Source: Pseudomonas oligotrophica (lineage in GTDB: Bacteria > Pseudomonadota > Gammaproteobacteria > Pseudomonadales > Pseudomonadaceae). Taken from it: a stretch of DNA of 64,000 bases. The notes beneath the pieces were generated by a model. The model was not told the origin of the DNA. It worked only from the letters and a program-made list of their open reading frames with translations, and searched no databases. Below are positions 21,936 to 30,999 of the stretch, in pieces. The first letter of the stretch is position 1; each line of letters begins with the position of its first letter. The DNA is taken from NCBI RefSeq assembly GCF_021726475.1, contig NZ_JAKJRU010000008.1:124001-188000 (forward strand), in the 5' to 3' direction. A program made the position numbers and the translations under genes.

Positions 21936-23834
21936 ATGAGTCATCAATCCGATCTGATCAGCCAGGACATCCTCGCCTACCTGGCCCAGCATGAACGCAA
22001 GGAACTGTTGCGCTTCCTCACCTGCGGCAACGTCGACGACGGCAAGAGCACCCTGATCGGGCGCCTGCTGCACGACTCCAAGATGATCTACGAGGATCAC
22101 CTGGAAGCCATCACCCGCGACTCGAAGAAGGTCGGCACCACCGGCGACGAGGTCGACCTGGCACTGCTGGTCGACGGCCTGCAGGCCGAACGCGAGCAGG
22201 GCATCACCATCGATGTGGCCTATCGCTACTTCTCCACCGCCAAGCGCAAGTTCATCATCGCCGACACCCCGGGCCACGAGCAGTACACCCGCAACATGGC
22301 GACCGGTGCGTCCACCTGCGACCTGGCGATCATCCTGGTCGATGCCCGCTACGGCGTGCAGACCCAGACCCGCCGGCACAGCTACATCGCCGCGCTGCTG
22401 GGCATCAAGCACATCGTCGTGGCCGTCAACAAGATGGACCTGATGGAGTTCGACCAGGCCGTGTTCGAGCGCATCAAGGCCGACTACCTGGCGTTCGCCG
22501 AGCGCATCGAGCTCAAGCCGTCGTCGCTGCACTTCGTGCCGATGTCGGCGCTCAAGGGCGACAACGTGGTCAATCGCAGCGAGCGCGCGCCCTGGTACGA
22601 GGGGCAGTCGCTGATGGAAATCCTCGAGAGCGTGGAAATCGCCGGCGACCGCAATTTCGACGACCTGCGCTTCCCGGTGCAGTACGTCAACCGCCCCAAT
22701 CTGAATTTCCGCGGCTTCGCCGGCACCCTGGCCAGCGGCATCGTGCGCAAGGGCGACGAAGTCGCCGTGCTGCCCTCGGGCAAGACCAGCCGGGTGAAAT
22801 CCATCGTCACCTTCGACGGCGAGCTGGAGCAGGCGACCCCGGGCGAGGCCATCACCCTGACCCTGGAAGACGAGATCGACGTCTCGCGCGGCGACATGCT
22901 GGTACATGCCGACAGCCGTCCGCGGGTCGCCGACAGCTTCGAGGCGATGCTGGTGTGGATGGGCGAGGAGCCGATGCTGCCGGGCAAGAAGTACGACATC
23001 AAGCGCGCCACCAGCTACGTGCCGGGCTCGATCGCCAGCATCACCCACAAGGTGGATGTGAACACCCTGGAGAAGGGGGCGGCGAGCAGCCTGCAGCTCA
23101 ACGAGATCGGCAAGGTCAAGCTGAGCCTGGACGCGCCGATCGCCTTGGACGGCTACGCGCAGAACCGCACCACCGGCGCGTTCATCGTCATCGACCGGCT
23201 CACCAACGGCACCGTCGGCGCGGGCATGATCATCGCCGAGCCGGTGGCCCACGGCACCGGCGGCCATCATGGTGCGCTGGCGCACGTGTCGACCGAGGAG
23301 CGCGCGGCGCGCTTCGGCCAGCAGCCGGCGACCGTGCTGTTCACCGGCCTGTCCGGCGCCGGCAAGAGCACCCTGGCCTACGCGGTGGAGCGCAAGCTGT
23401 TCGACATGGGCCGCGCGGTCTATGTGCTCGACGGCCAGAACCTGCGCCACGACCTGAACAAGGGCCTGCCGCAGGACCGCGCCGGGCGCACCGAGAACTG
23501 GCGCCGCGCCGCGCACGTGGCCAAGCAGTTCAACGAGGCTGGCCTGCTCACCCTGGCGGCTTTTGTTGCCCCGGATGCCGAAGGTCGCGAGCAGGCCAGG
23601 GCGCTGATCGGCAGCGAGCGCTTCATCACCGTCTACGTCCAGGCCTCCCCGCAGGCCTGCCGGCAGCGTGACCCGCAGGGGTTGTACGCGGCGGGCGGCG
23701 ACAATATTCCGGGCGAGTCCTTCCCCTACGATGTGCCGCTGGATGCGGATCTGGTGGTCGATACGGAGCTGGGCTCGGTCGAGGAGGGCGCCAAGCAGAT
23801 CATGGAATTGCTGCGGGGGCGCGGAGTGATCTGA
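21936..23834 (+). CDS. cysNC: Fused sulfate adenylyltransferase GTPase / APS kinase CysNC
   Basis: 632 residues, two enzymes in one chain. The N-terminal EF-Tu-like GTPase has P-loop GNVDDGKST at 31-39 and [11 protein letters not shown]; the C-terminal APS kinase has P-loop GLSGAGKST at about 471-479. The first part activates CysD for APS formation and the second phosphorylates APS to PAPS. The fusion is common in pseudomonads. Confidence 0.97.
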   Translation: MSHQSDLISQDILAYLAQHERKELLRFLTCGNVDDGKSTLIGRLLHDSKMIYEDHLEAITRDSKKVGTTGDEVDLALLVDGLQAEREQGITIDVAYRYFSTAKRKFIIADTPGHEQYTRNMATGASTCDLAIILVDARYGVQTQTRRHSYIAALLGIKHIVVAVNKMDLMEFDQAVFERIKADYLAFAERIELKPSSLHFVPMSALKGDNVVNRSERAPWYEGQSLMEILESVEIAGDRNFDDLRFPVQYVNRPNLNFRGFAGTLASGIVRKGDEVAVLPSGKTSRVKSIVTFDGELEQATPGEAITLTLEDEIDVSRGDMLVHADSRPRVADSFEAMLVWMGEEPMLPGKKYDIKRATSYVPGSIASITHKVDVNTLEKGAASSLQLNEIGKVKLSLDAPIALDGYAQNRTTGAFIVIDRLTNGTVGAGMIIAEPVAHGTGGHHGALAHVSTEERAARFGQQPATVLFTGLSGAGKSTLAYAVERKLFDMGRAVYVLDGQNLRHDLNKGLPQDRAGRTENWRRAAHVAKQFNEAGLLTLAAFVAPDAEGREQARALIGSERFITVYVQASPQACRQRDPQGLYAAGGDNIPGESFPYDVPLDADLVVDTELGSVEEGAKQIMELLRGRGVI

Positions 23835-23856
23835 GTCCTGTTGAGTTGGTGGCCAG

Positions 23857-23886
23857 AACGCCCTGTCACTGAAGGGCGTTTGGTTT
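23857..23886 (+). terminator. Terminator after cysNC
   Basis: AACGCCCT (23857-23864) and AGGGCGTT (23873-23880) form a perfect 8-bp stem with an 8-nt loop, followed by TGGTTT. It starts 23 bp after the cysNC stop. Confidence 0.7.
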
Positions 23887-23977
23887 ACAGCGAGGAAGGG
23901 GATGCTCGGCAGCGCAAGCTCGCGCTAACAGGCGCCGTGAGTGATCTGGTGACTTTCGCCTGCTTTGGAATCAAAAG

Positions 23978-24008
23978 ACAAAACCCCGCAGCGAGGGCGG
24001 GGTTTTGT
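23978..24008 (-). terminator. Strong terminator downstream of pilA
   Basis: A 12-bp perfect stem (ACAAAACCCCGC at 23978-23989 with GCGGGGTTTTGT at 23997-24008) and a 7-nt loop. Read on the minus strand it ends in TTTTGTCTTTT, fitting termination of pilA; on the plus strand it also has a T-rich 3' arm and could act as a back-up for cysNC. Confidence 0.85.
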
Positions 24009-24057
24009 TTGACTGCTAAGGCGTAGCTTTAGCTACGTTATTCCTTGCCGCTTATGA

Positions 24058-24462
24058 TTAGCGGCACTCAGCCGGAACCAGGGTGGCGTCGGAGCCTACG
24101 CAGGCCCAGCCTACCGGGGCGTCAGCAACGAGAGTCGGAGTCAGGGTCAGGACTACGCTGCGAGCGGTGGGGTCCATGGTTACTTCAATTTCGCCGGAAG
24201 CGTCATCGCAGGTGATGGTGGCGACATGGCCCTGGGCAGTGAGGTTGGCGCCCGAGCACAGCGTAGTGGAAGTCGTGTCGTTGGCGTAGTTTTCCGCTAC
24301 CAGCGTTTTCAGGCCGGAAGCCAGGCTCAGACCTTCGGTAACGCGGGCGCGAACGGTGTAATCCTGGTAAGCCGGCAGCGCTACTGCGGCCAGAATGCCA
24401 ATGATCGCCACGACGATCATCAGTTCGATCAGAGTAAAACCCTTCTGCATCTGAGCTTTCAT
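24058..24462 (-). CDS. pilA: Type IVa major pilin PilA
   Basis: 134-residue prepilin. The short leader ends at G8, giving a mature protein starting F9[17 protein letters not shown] with the conserved Glu5 (E13 of the precursor). Four cysteines are present: C69, C85, C121 and C133; C121-C133 matches the C-terminal disulfide loop of Pseudomonas pilins and C69-C85 could form a second. The mature pilin, about 126 residues, is short. PilD (this window) processes it and PilB (this window) assembles it. Expression is expected from the sigma-54 promoter upstream; the usual activator pair PilSR is not in the window. Confidence 0.96.
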   Translation of the reverse strand: MKAQMQKGFTLIELMIVVAIIGILAAVALPAYQDYTVRARVTEGLSLASGLKTLVAENYANDTTSTTLCSGANLTAQGHVATITCDDASGEIEVTMDPTARSVVLTLTPTLVADAPVGWACVGSDATLVPAECR

Positions 24463-24505
24463 TTATATCTCCTTGAGTGGTTAGGCGTTTGCCTGCGGAT
24501 GACAT

Positions 24506-24521
24506 AGCAGAGGCCATGCCA
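24506..24521 (-). promoter_or_regulatory. Sigma-54 (RpoN) promoter of pilA
   Basis: The minus strand reads TGGCATGGCCTCTGCT, matching the -24/-12 consensus TGGCAC-N5-TTGC with correct spacing between the invariant GG and GC. It lies 43 bp upstream of the pilA start, giving a 5' leader of roughly 30 nt. pilA is a classical RpoN/PilR-dependent gene in Pseudomonas. Confidence 0.88.
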
Positions 24522-24690
24522 GGTTTGTGTTTGGGTGAGATCGCGCGTGTGGGGTGTGATGTGGTGCAAAGTTCCGGTGCGGTCCGCTCTGCATAAAGTG
24601 CTCAGTGCTGAAGTTCGAAGGTGGCTGCGGTGTAGACGAGGGGTGGCTGATCGAGAGGAGGGTAACTTCCACACACGTGCATGCGGCAAT

Positions 24691-24711
24691 AAGTGACCTG
24701 TTTCGTCACTT
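24691..24711. promoter_or_regulatory. Perfect 7-bp inverted repeat in the pilA-pilB gap (operator-like)
   Basis: AAGTGAC (24691-24697) and GTCACTT (24705-24711) are separated by 7 bp. It lies just upstream of the candidate pilB promoter. The half-sites resemble a CRP/Vfr core but the spacing is 7 rather than 6 and the outer base order differs, so the binding protein is unknown. Confidence 0.45.
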
Positions 24712-24724
24712 GGTGTCGTCCATG

Positions 24725-24753
24725 TTTGCTCCGCAGGGCAACTGCGCTATAAG
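24725..24753 (+). promoter_or_regulatory. Candidate pilB promoter
   Basis: TTTGCT (24725-24730) and TATAAG (24748-24753) are 17 bp apart, with the -10 ending 27 bp before the pilB ATG. The rest of the 318-bp pilA-pilB gap holds the pilA promoter and the inverted repeat, and no gene. Confidence 0.4.
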
Positions 24754-24780
24754 GCGCCCATCGATTGATGCGAGGTCGCC

Positions 24781-26487
24781 ATGAGCGAGCATGTTCCCCT
24801 TTCCGGACTGGCCAGGCAGATGGTGATGGCCGGCCTGCTGGATGAGAAGACAGCGCAGCAAGCGCAGACGCAGGCGCTGCGCAACAAGACACCCCTGGTC
24901 ACTTATGTGGTGGAGAACCGCCTGGCAGGCGGGCGGGTCGTGGCCGAGCTGGCATCCGATCAGTTCGGCGTCGCATTGCTCGATCTCTCGGCGCTGGACA
25001 GGGCCTCGCTGCCCGCCGACCTGCTGGCCGAAAAACTGGCGCGGCAACACCGCGCCCTGGCCTTGGCCAAGCGTGGCAACAAGCTGTTCGTCGCGCTTTC
25101 CGATCCGGGCAACCATCAGGCGATCACCGACATCCAGTTCAGCACGGGGCTCAGTGTCGAGTCGGTACTGGTCGAGGATGACAAGCTCGGCAAGTGGATC
25201 GAGCAGGTCTACGAATCCACCGCCTCGGGGTTGGGTGATCTTGGCGATATCGATCTTGACGGGGTCGATGTGGAGGCTGGCGGCGACGACCAGGGCGCTG
25301 CCGGGGAATCGGGCGAGGCCGCCGACGATGCGCCGGTGGTGCGTTTCGTCAACAAGATGCTGCTCGATGCCATCAAGGGGGGCTCTTCGGACCTGCACTT
25401 CGAACCCTATGAAAAGGCCTACCGGGTTCGCTTTCGTACCGATGGCATTTTGCATGAGGTGGCGCGGCCGCCGATCCAGTTGGCGCCACGCCTGTCGGCG
25501 CGCCTCAAGGTCATGGCTGGACTGGATATTTCCGAGCGGCGCAAGCCGCAGGACGGCCGCATCAAGATGAAGCTGTCCAAGACCAAGGCCATCGATTTTC
25601 GCGTCAATACACTGCCGACGCTCTGGGGCGAGAAGATCGTGATGCGGATCCTCGATCCGACCAGTGCGCAGATGGGCATTGATGCGCTGGGTTACGAGCC
25701 CGAGCAGAAGGAGCTGTATCTTGCTGCGTTGAGCCAGCCGCAGGGCATGATCCTGGTAACCGGGCCGACCGGCTCGGGCAAGACCGTATCGCTCTACACC
25801 GGCCTCAACATCCTCAATACCGTGGATGTGAACATCTCCACGGCCGAGGATCCGGTCGAGATCAATCTCGAGGGTATCAACCAGGTCAACGTCAACCCGC
25901 GCCAGGGCATGGACTTCGCGCAGGCCCTGCGCGCCTTCCTGCGCCAGGATCCGGACGTGATCATGGTCGGCGAGATCCGCGATCTTGAAACGGCTGAGAT
26001 CGCCATCAAGGCCGCACAGACCGGCCATATGGTGATGTCGACCCTGCACACCAACAGCGCTGCGGAAACCCTGACACGCCTGCGCAACATGGGCGTCCCG
26101 GCGTTCAATATCGCGACGTCGGTCAACCTGATCATCGCCCAGCGACTGGCGCGGAAGCTTTGCCCGAGCTGCAAGAAGGCCGTCGATATCCCGCGCGAGG
26201 CCCTGCTGCGCGAAGGCTTCCCGGAGCAGGCGATCGGGACGTTCAAGATCTACGGGCCGGTGGGTTGCGATAACTGCAAGGGCGGCTACAAGGGCCGCGT
26301 CGGTATTTATGAAGTGGTTAAAAACACGCCGGCATTGCAGCGCATTATCATGGAAGACGGCAACTCCCTGGATATCTCCAAGCAGATGCGCAAGGACGGC
26401 TTCAACGACCTGCGCACCTCGGCCCTGTTCAAGGCCATGCAAGGCGTGACCAGCCTCGAAGAAGTCAACCGGGTCACCAAGGATTAA
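24781..26487 (+). CDS. pilB: Type IV pilus extension ATPase PilB
   Basis: 568 residues: N-terminal T2SSE_N domain, then a hexameric GspE-type ATPase with Walker A GPTGSGKT at about 328-335, an Asp/Glu-rich box and Walker B VGEIRDLETAE. A zinc-binding tetracysteine is formed by C461, C464, C496 and C499. It powers pilus polymerisation at the inner membrane with PilC. The gene is divergent from pilA and 2 bp from pilC. Confidence 0.98.
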   Translation: MSEHVPLSGLARQMVMAGLLDEKTAQQAQTQALRNKTPLVTYVVENRLAGGRVVAELASDQFGVALLDLSALDRASLPADLLAEKLARQHRALALAKRGNKLFVALSDPGNHQAITDIQFSTGLSVESVLVEDDKLGKWIEQVYESTASGLGDLGDIDLDGVDVEAGGDDQGAAGESGEAADDAPVVRFVNKMLLDAIKGGSSDLHFEPYEKAYRVRFRTDGILHEVARPPIQLAPRLSARLKVMAGLDISERRKPQDGRIKMKLSKTKAIDFRVNTLPTLWGEKIVMRILDPTSAQMGIDALGYEPEQKELYLAALSQPQGMILVTGPTGSGKTVSLYTGLNILNTVDVNISTAEDPVEINLEGINQVNVNPRQGMDFAQALRAFLRQDPDVIMVGEIRDLETAEIAIKAAQTGHMVMSTLHTNSAAETLTRLRNMGVPAFNIATSVNLIIAQRLARKLCPSCKKAVDIPREALLREGFPEQAIGTFKIYGPVGCDNCKGGYKGRVGIYEVVKNTPALQRIIMEDGNSLDISKQMRKDGFNDLRTSALFKAMQGVTSLEEVNRVTKD

Positions 26488-26489
26488 CG

Positions 26490-27710
26490 ATGGCGCAGCA
26501 GAAAGCGATCCGTACCAGTGTCTTTACCTGGGAAGGAACCGATAGAAAGGGCTCCAAGGTCAAGGGTGAGCTCAGTGGTGCGAGCCCTGCGCTGGTCAAG
26601 GCCCAACTGCGCAAGCAGGGCATCAATCCGCTGAAGGTGCGCAAGAAGTCGGTATCGCTGTTCGGTAGCGGCAAGAAGATCAAACCCATGGACATCGCGC
26701 TGTTCACTCGGCAGATGGCGACCATGATGAAGGCCGGCGTGCCCTTGCTGCAGGCGTTCGACATCATCGGCGAGGGCTTCGACAATCCGAACATGCGCAA
26801 GCTGGTGGATGACCTGAAGCAGGAGGTGGCTGCCGGTAACAGCTTTGCGGCGGCGTTGCGCAAGAAGCCGCAATACTTCGATGATCTTTATTGCAACCTT
26901 GTCGACTCCGGCGAGCAGTCGGGTGCTCTGGAGACCCTGCTGGATCGCGTCGCGACCTACAAGGAAAAGACCGAGGCGTTGAAGGCTAAGATCAAGAAGG
27001 CGATGAACTATCCCATTGCGGTCATATTGGTCGCAGTGATCGTCTCGGCCATTCTACTGATCAAGGTTGTGCCGCAATTTCAGGAAGTATTCGCTAACTT
27101 CGGCGCCGAGTTGCCGGGGTTCACGCTCATGGTGATCGGTCTTTCGGAGCTTTTGCAGGAGTGGTGGCTGCTCGTGCTGTTAGCTTTTGCTGCGGCTGCC
27201 TATGTTCTGGGCGCGATGCACAAGCGTTCGGAGAAATTCCGTAACTGGGTCGACCGCTCCGTGCTGAAGCTACCGATCGTTGGCGACATCATTTACAAGT
27301 CCTCCGTGGCGCGCTTTGCGCGCACGCTCTCGACAACCTTCGCGGCAGGCGTCCCGCTGGTCGATGCGCTCGATTCAGTCGCTGGTGCCACGGGCAACGT
27401 GGTGTTTCGCACTGCGACGATAAAAGTCAAGAGCGACGTTTCGAGCGGCATGCAGCTCAACTTCTCCATGCGTACCACCGGTGCCTTTCCGACCATGGCG
27501 GTGCAGATGACCGCCATTGGCGAGGAGTCCGGCTCGCTCGACGAGATGCTGGCGAAGGTCGCAACCTTCTATGAGGACGAGGTCGACAACATGGTCGACG
27601 GCCTGACCAGCCTCATGGAGCCGATGATCATGGCTGTGCTCGGGGTGCTGGTGGGTGGCCTGATCATTGCCATGTACCTGCCGATCTTCCAGCTGGGTTC
27701 CGTAGTCTGA
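26490..27710 (+). CDS. pilC: Type IV pilus inner-membrane platform PilC
   Basis: 406 residues with two GspF domains (about 70-195 and 275-395), each followed by hydrophobic membrane segments (about 172-195, 222-245, 375-400). It is the platform on which PilB adds pilin subunits. The stop overlaps the pilD start by one base. Confidence 0.97.
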   Translation: MAQQKAIRTSVFTWEGTDRKGSKVKGELSGASPALVKAQLRKQGINPLKVRKKSVSLFGSGKKIKPMDIALFTRQMATMMKAGVPLLQAFDIIGEGFDNPNMRKLVDDLKQEVAAGNSFAAALRKKPQYFDDLYCNLVDSGEQSGALETLLDRVATYKEKTEALKAKIKKAMNYPIAVILVAVIVSAILLIKVVPQFQEVFANFGAELPGFTLMVIGLSELLQEWWLLVLLAFAAAAYVLGAMHKRSEKFRNWVDRSVLKLPIVGDIIYKSSVARFARTLSTTFAAGVPLVDALDSVAGATGNVVFRTATIKVKSDVSSGMQLNFSMRTTGAFPTMAVQMTAIGEESGSLDEMLAKVATFYEDEVDNMVDGLTSLMEPMIMAVLGVLVGGLIIAMYLPIFQLGSVV

Positions 27711-28579
27711 TGCCGATTTCCGATTACCTGGCCAGCCATGCGCTGGCCTTTGTTTTGTCCGCGGCCCTGCTGGGTTTGCTGGTGGGCAGTTTCCTGAACG
27801 TGCTCATCTACCGCCTGCCGTTGATGATGCAGCGCGAATGGCGGCAGCAGGCTCGCGAATACCTGGCGCTCACCCCGGAGGCGGAGGGCGCGCGCTTCAA
27901 TCTGCTGCTGCCGGCCTCGGCGTGCCCGCATTGCGGGCATCGCATTCGGGCCTGGGAAAATATCCCGTTGCTCAGCTGGTTGCTGCTGCGCGGCAGGTGC
28001 TCGGGCTGTGGCAGTGCCATCAGCGTTCGCTACCCGCTCGTCGAGCTCGGCTGCGCGCTGCTGTCCGCCTTCACGGCCTGGCAGTTCGGCTTTGGCTTGC
28101 AGGCCGGTGCGATGCTGCTGCTGGTGTGGGGGTTGCTGGCCATGAGCTTGATCGATGCCGATCATCAGCTCCTGCCGGACTCGCTGGTGCTGCCGCTGTT
28201 GTGGCTTGGGCTGATCTGCAACTCGTTCACGCTCTTCGTTCCGCTTGAAAGCGCGCTGTGGGGCGCGATTTTCGGCTATCTCAGCCTTTGGGCAGTGTAT
28301 TGGCTGTTCAAGATCGTCACCGGCAAGGAAGGCATGGGGTACGGCGATTTCAAGCTGCTCGCCATGATCGGTGCCTGGGGGGGCTGGCAGGTGCTGCCGC
28401 TGACCATCCTGCTGTCGTCGCTGGTTGGCGCGATCCTGGGCAGTATTCTGTTGCGTCTGCGTGATGCGGACTCCGGTACGCCGATTCCGTTCGGCCCCTA
28501 CCTGGCGATTGCCGGCTGGATTGCGCTGATCTGGGGCGAGCAGATCACCGCGGGGTACCTGCAACTGGTTCGCTTCTGA
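27710..28579 (+). CDS. pilD: Prepilin peptidase / N-methyltransferase PilD
   Basis: 289 residues. An N-terminal methyltransferase region carries the zinc tetracysteine C72, C75, C97 and C100; the membrane aspartyl protease residues are D149 (SLIDAD) and D213 (GMGYGDF). It cleaves leader peptides of PilA and of type II secretion pseudopilins and methylates the new N-terminal Phe. Confidence 0.97.
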   Translation: MPISDYLASHALAFVLSAALLGLLVGSFLNVLIYRLPLMMQREWRQQAREYLALTPEAEGARFNLLLPASACPHCGHRIRAWENIPLLSWLLLRGRCSGCGSAISVRYPLVELGCALLSAFTAWQFGFGLQAGAMLLLVWGLLAMSLIDADHQLLPDSLVLPLLWLGLICNSFTLFVPLESALWGAIFGYLSLWAVYWLFKIVTGKEGMGYGDFKLLAMIGAWGGWQVLPLTILLSSLVGAILGSILLRLRDADSGTPIPFGPYLAIAGWIALIWGEQITAGYLQLVRF

Positions 28580-28664
28580 AGTCCGGCGCGCTCCTCCGGC
28601 GGCAGCTGTGCTTGCTTGTGTGCTGCATAAGGGGTACTACTGCGCGCCGACTGACTGCTGGAGC

Positions 28665-29282
28665 ATGCGTGCGGTGAAACCCTGGATTCTCGGTCTGACC
28701 GGTGGGATCGGCAGCGGCAAGAGTGCCGCTGCGCAGCGATTCGCCGAGTTGGGCATACAACTTGTCGATGCCGACCAGGCAGCACGTTGGGTTGTCGAGC
28801 CGGGCCGGCCGGCGCTTTTGCGCATCGTCGAGCGCTACGGGGCCGACATCCTGCAGCCTGGAGGCGAACTCGATCGGGCTGCGCTGCGCGCGCGGATCTT
28901 CGAGTCCCCCGAGGAGCGCAAATGGCTCGAAGCCCTGCTGCATCCGCTGATCCGCCGGGAAATCTGGGGCTTTCTCGAGAGCGCCAATTCGCCCTATGCG
29001 ATTCTGGTCTCGCCGCTGCTGGTCGAGTCGGGTCAGTACCGGCAGGTTGATCGGGTGCTGGTGGTCGATGTGCCCCAGGCGCTGCAGTTGCAGCGGGCTA
29101 TCGCTCGCGACGGTGTGCCCGCGGCGCAGGTGCAAGCAATCCTGGCCGCCCAGATGCAGCGCGACGAGCGCCTGCGTCATGCCGATGACGTGCTGGCCAA
29201 CGATCGCGATCTCGCCTGGCTGAATGGGCAGGTGGAGCGGCTGCATGAATTCTATCTGGGTCTGCGAGGGGGCAAGGCATGA
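28665..29282 (+). CDS. coaE: Dephospho-CoA kinase CoaE
   Basis: About 205 residues, P-loop kinase with GGIGSGKS at 13-20, catalysing the last step of coenzyme A synthesis. The start is uncertain: the ATG at 28665 has GGAG only 1-2 nt upstream, whereas the in-frame GTG at 28674 has it at a normal distance and would give [11 protein letters not shown], closer to homologues. The upstream ATG in the same frame at 28608 is unlikely. It overlaps yacG (ATGA). Confidence 0.93.
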   Translation: MRAVKPWILGLTGGIGSGKSAAAQRFAELGIQLVDADQAARWVVEPGRPALLRIVERYGADILQPGGELDRAALRARIFESPEERKWLEALLHPLIRREIWGFLESANSPYAILVSPLLVESGQYRQVDRVLVVDVPQALQLQRAIARDGVPAAQVQAILAAQMQRDERLRHADDVLANDRDLAWLNGQVERLHEFYLGLRGGKA

Positions 29283-29476
29283 GTGCAAAGACCGTCGCCT
29301 GTCCCACCTGTGGTCGTCCGGTGAAGTGGGAGGCGCAAAGTCGCCATCGCCCCTTCTGTTCCGAGCGCTGCAAGCTCATCGATCTAGGCGCCTGGGCGGC
29401 CGAGGACCATGTGATTCCCGGCGATCCGGTCGACGATGAGCTGTTCTCGGATGATCTGCCGCCGAGGTTGCACTAG
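29279..29476 (+). CDS. yacG: DNA gyrase inhibitor YacG (zinc protein)
   Basis: 65 residues with zinc ligands C8, C11, C27 and C31 and an acidic tail. YacG binds GyrB and blocks DNA binding by gyrase in E. coli. The start overlaps the coaE stop, the same arrangement seen in other gammaproteobacteria. Confidence 0.95.
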   Translation: MSAKTVACPTCGRPVKWEAQSRHRPFCSERCKLIDLGAWAAEDHVIPGDPVDDELFSDDLPPRLH

Positions 29477-29488
29477 GCTGGCCAGCTG

Positions 29489-30199
29489 TCAGTCGTCAGG
29501 TGGCCTGGGGCCGGCATCGTGCTCGTCGTTGCGCCAAGGTGCCTGCAGGTAGCGGGTGCGGTTGAATGTTTCCAGCCACTCGGGACAAAACACCACCAGC
29601 GCGGTGATGGCCGTGCCGTTGATGAATGCTTCGGGAAACATGACCAGCCATATGTAGCCGGCAAAATCGTCGAGCCATGGCGGCATCGGGTAGCGACCAT
29701 CGAAGAGCAATACCCCGAGCGAGGCCAGGATACAGGCCAGTGCAGCCAGGGCGGCGGGGAAGAAGCCCGAGCAGAAGATGTAGACGAAGAGATTGCGCGG
29801 CTGCGTGCGCTCGACCAGCATCGCGCAAGACTCGGTAACCAGCACCGGGATGAGCACGAGCAATACGCCGTTGGTGCCCAGCGCCAGGAACTGTTGGTGG
29901 CCGGTAAGCACCAGTCCAAGCTGGGCAGTGAATGCAGCCAGGATTGCCAGCGGCCAGTCGAGCAGCAGCGTCGCTGCCGTCAAGCCGATGAAGTGGAACG
30001 ACAAGCCCGAGTCGAAATCGCGGCGTACCAGCCAAAGCAGGAAGATCGCGAGCATGGTGCCGAAGACCAGATGCTGCCGGCGGGTATCGCTGAACAGTTC
30101 GATCCAGGGTGCGCGCAGGGCAGCCCAGAGCAGGGCGGCCAGATAAAGCATCCAGCCGAGCATGAGGGTGGCGGGGGCGAGCAGGTGGGCGGCGATCAA
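29489..30199 (-). CDS. CbiM-like energy-coupling-factor membrane protein (orphan)
   Basis: 236 residues with about six hydrophobic segments, resembling the CbiM/ECF permease family found next to yacG in Pseudomonas. The start is inferred as TTG at 30197-30199 (LIAAHLLAPATL), with CGGAG 8 nt upstream; the longer frame to 30310 has no family support. No ECF ATPase, T-component or cobalt/cobalamin gene is nearby and no B12 riboswitch was recognised, so the transported substrate is unknown. Confidence 0.8.
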   Translation of the reverse strand: MIAAHLLAPATLMLGWMLYLAALLWAALRAPWIELFSDTRRQHLVFGTMLAIFLLWLVRRDFDSGLSFHFIGLTAATLLLDWPLAILAAFTAQLGLVLTGHQQFLALGTNGVLLVLIPVLVTESCAMLVERTQPRNLFVYIFCSGFFPAALAALACILASLGVLLFDGRYPMPPWLDDFAGYIWLVMFPEAFINGTAITALVVFCPEWLETFNRTRYLQAPWRNDEHDAGPRPPDD

Positions 30200-30365
30200 C
30201 TGGCGAGTCTCCGAGGCGGGCGGGCGATGGCGGTGCCCATTCGTCCCTTGCGAGGCGAGGATTGTTCCGGGTCGCAAGCCGTGTCGGCATGGTCGACGGG
30301 CTGTGCTCAAGGTGCAAAAGCAGGTTGCTATTTTGCCTGCAATCCGGATAATTCGCCGGCCTGTC

Positions 30366-30419
30366 GGTGGGGGATGCCTAGCCTGCCGGCGACAAGGTAG
30401 GGGATGCCTAGCCTACCGA
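30366..30419. repeat. Tandem 30-bp imperfect repeat upstream of rplM
   Basis: Two copies start at 30366 and 30396, each reading GGTRGGGGATGCCTAGCCTR followed by CCGR, with an exact period of 30 bp. Each copy can fold (GGTAGG with CCTACC in the second; the first has GG..GCC arms). It lies in the 357-bp gap between the CbiM-like gene and rplM. The gap also holds a hairpin with GCAGG/CCTGC arms (30320-30340) and the rplM promoter; no gene is seen. Confidence 0.6.
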
Positions 30420-30486
30420 TACCACTGCCGTGGCGGACGCGCTGACCCGAGCCCCCGATAGCGTCTGGTTCCGGCTGCCCCTGGAC

Positions 30487-30515
30487 TTGCCAGGGCGAGC
30501 ACCATTCAGTAATAT
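30487..30515 (+). promoter_or_regulatory. Sigma-70 promoter of rplM-rpsI
   Basis: TTGCCA (30487-30492) and TAATAT (30510-30515) are exactly 17 bp apart. The predicted start near 30522 gives a leader of about 35 nt before the rplM ATG. Confidence 0.7.
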
Positions 30516-30556
30516 CCGCCGTCTTATTTTCAGGGCGGCCCCTGAGGCTATAACGA

Positions 30557-30985
30557 ATGAAGACTTTCACTGCTAAACCGGAAACCGTCAAGCGCGACTG
30601 GTTTGTCGTCGACGCTGCCGGCCAGACCCTGGGTCGTCTGGCAACCGAAATCGCCAGCCGCCTGCGTGGCAAGCACAAGCCCGAGTACACCCCGCACGTC
30701 GATACTGGTGACTACATCATCGTCATCAACGCCGAGCAGGTGCGTGTCACCGGCGCCAAGACCTCCGACAAGATGTACTACTCCCATTCCGGTTTCCCGG
30801 GTGGCATCAAGTCGATCAACTTCGAGAAGCTGATCGCCAAGGCGCCCGAGCGCGTGATCGAGACCGCAGTCAAGGGTATGCTGCCGAAGAACCCGCTGGG
30901 TCGCGACATGTACCGTAAGCTGAAGGTGTACAAGGGTGCAGCCCATCCGCACACCGCTCAGCAGCCCCAAGAACTGAAGATTTAA
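30557..30985 (+). CDS. rplM: 50S ribosomal protein L13
   Basis: 142 residues, full length. Conserved features include [19 protein letters not shown] near the N-terminus and the [13 protein letters not shown] motif about residue 100. It is an early-assembly protein of the large subunit and is paired with rpsI, as in most bacteria. Confidence 0.98.
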   Translation: MKTFTAKPETVKRDWFVVDAAGQTLGRLATEIASRLRGKHKPEYTPHVDTGDYIIVINAEQVRVTGAKTSDKMYYSHSGFPGGIKSINFEKLIAKAPERVIETAVKGMLPKNPLGRDMYRKLKVYKGAAHPHTAQQPQELKI

Positions 30986-30999
30986 CGGAATAGTTCATT

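Noticed and set aside
20907..23516. 869-codon minus-strand ORF antisense to cysD and cysNC
   Set aside because: High-GC third-position artefact opposite two recognised genes.
24691..24711. CRP/Vfr binding site at pilB
   Set aside because: Half-site spacing is 7 bp and outer bases do not fit TGTGA-N6-TCACA.
30200..30420. Cobalamin riboswitch upstream of the CbiM-like gene
   Set aside because: The conserved B12-box pattern was not found on the minus strand; only short hairpins and the 30-bp repeat are seen.
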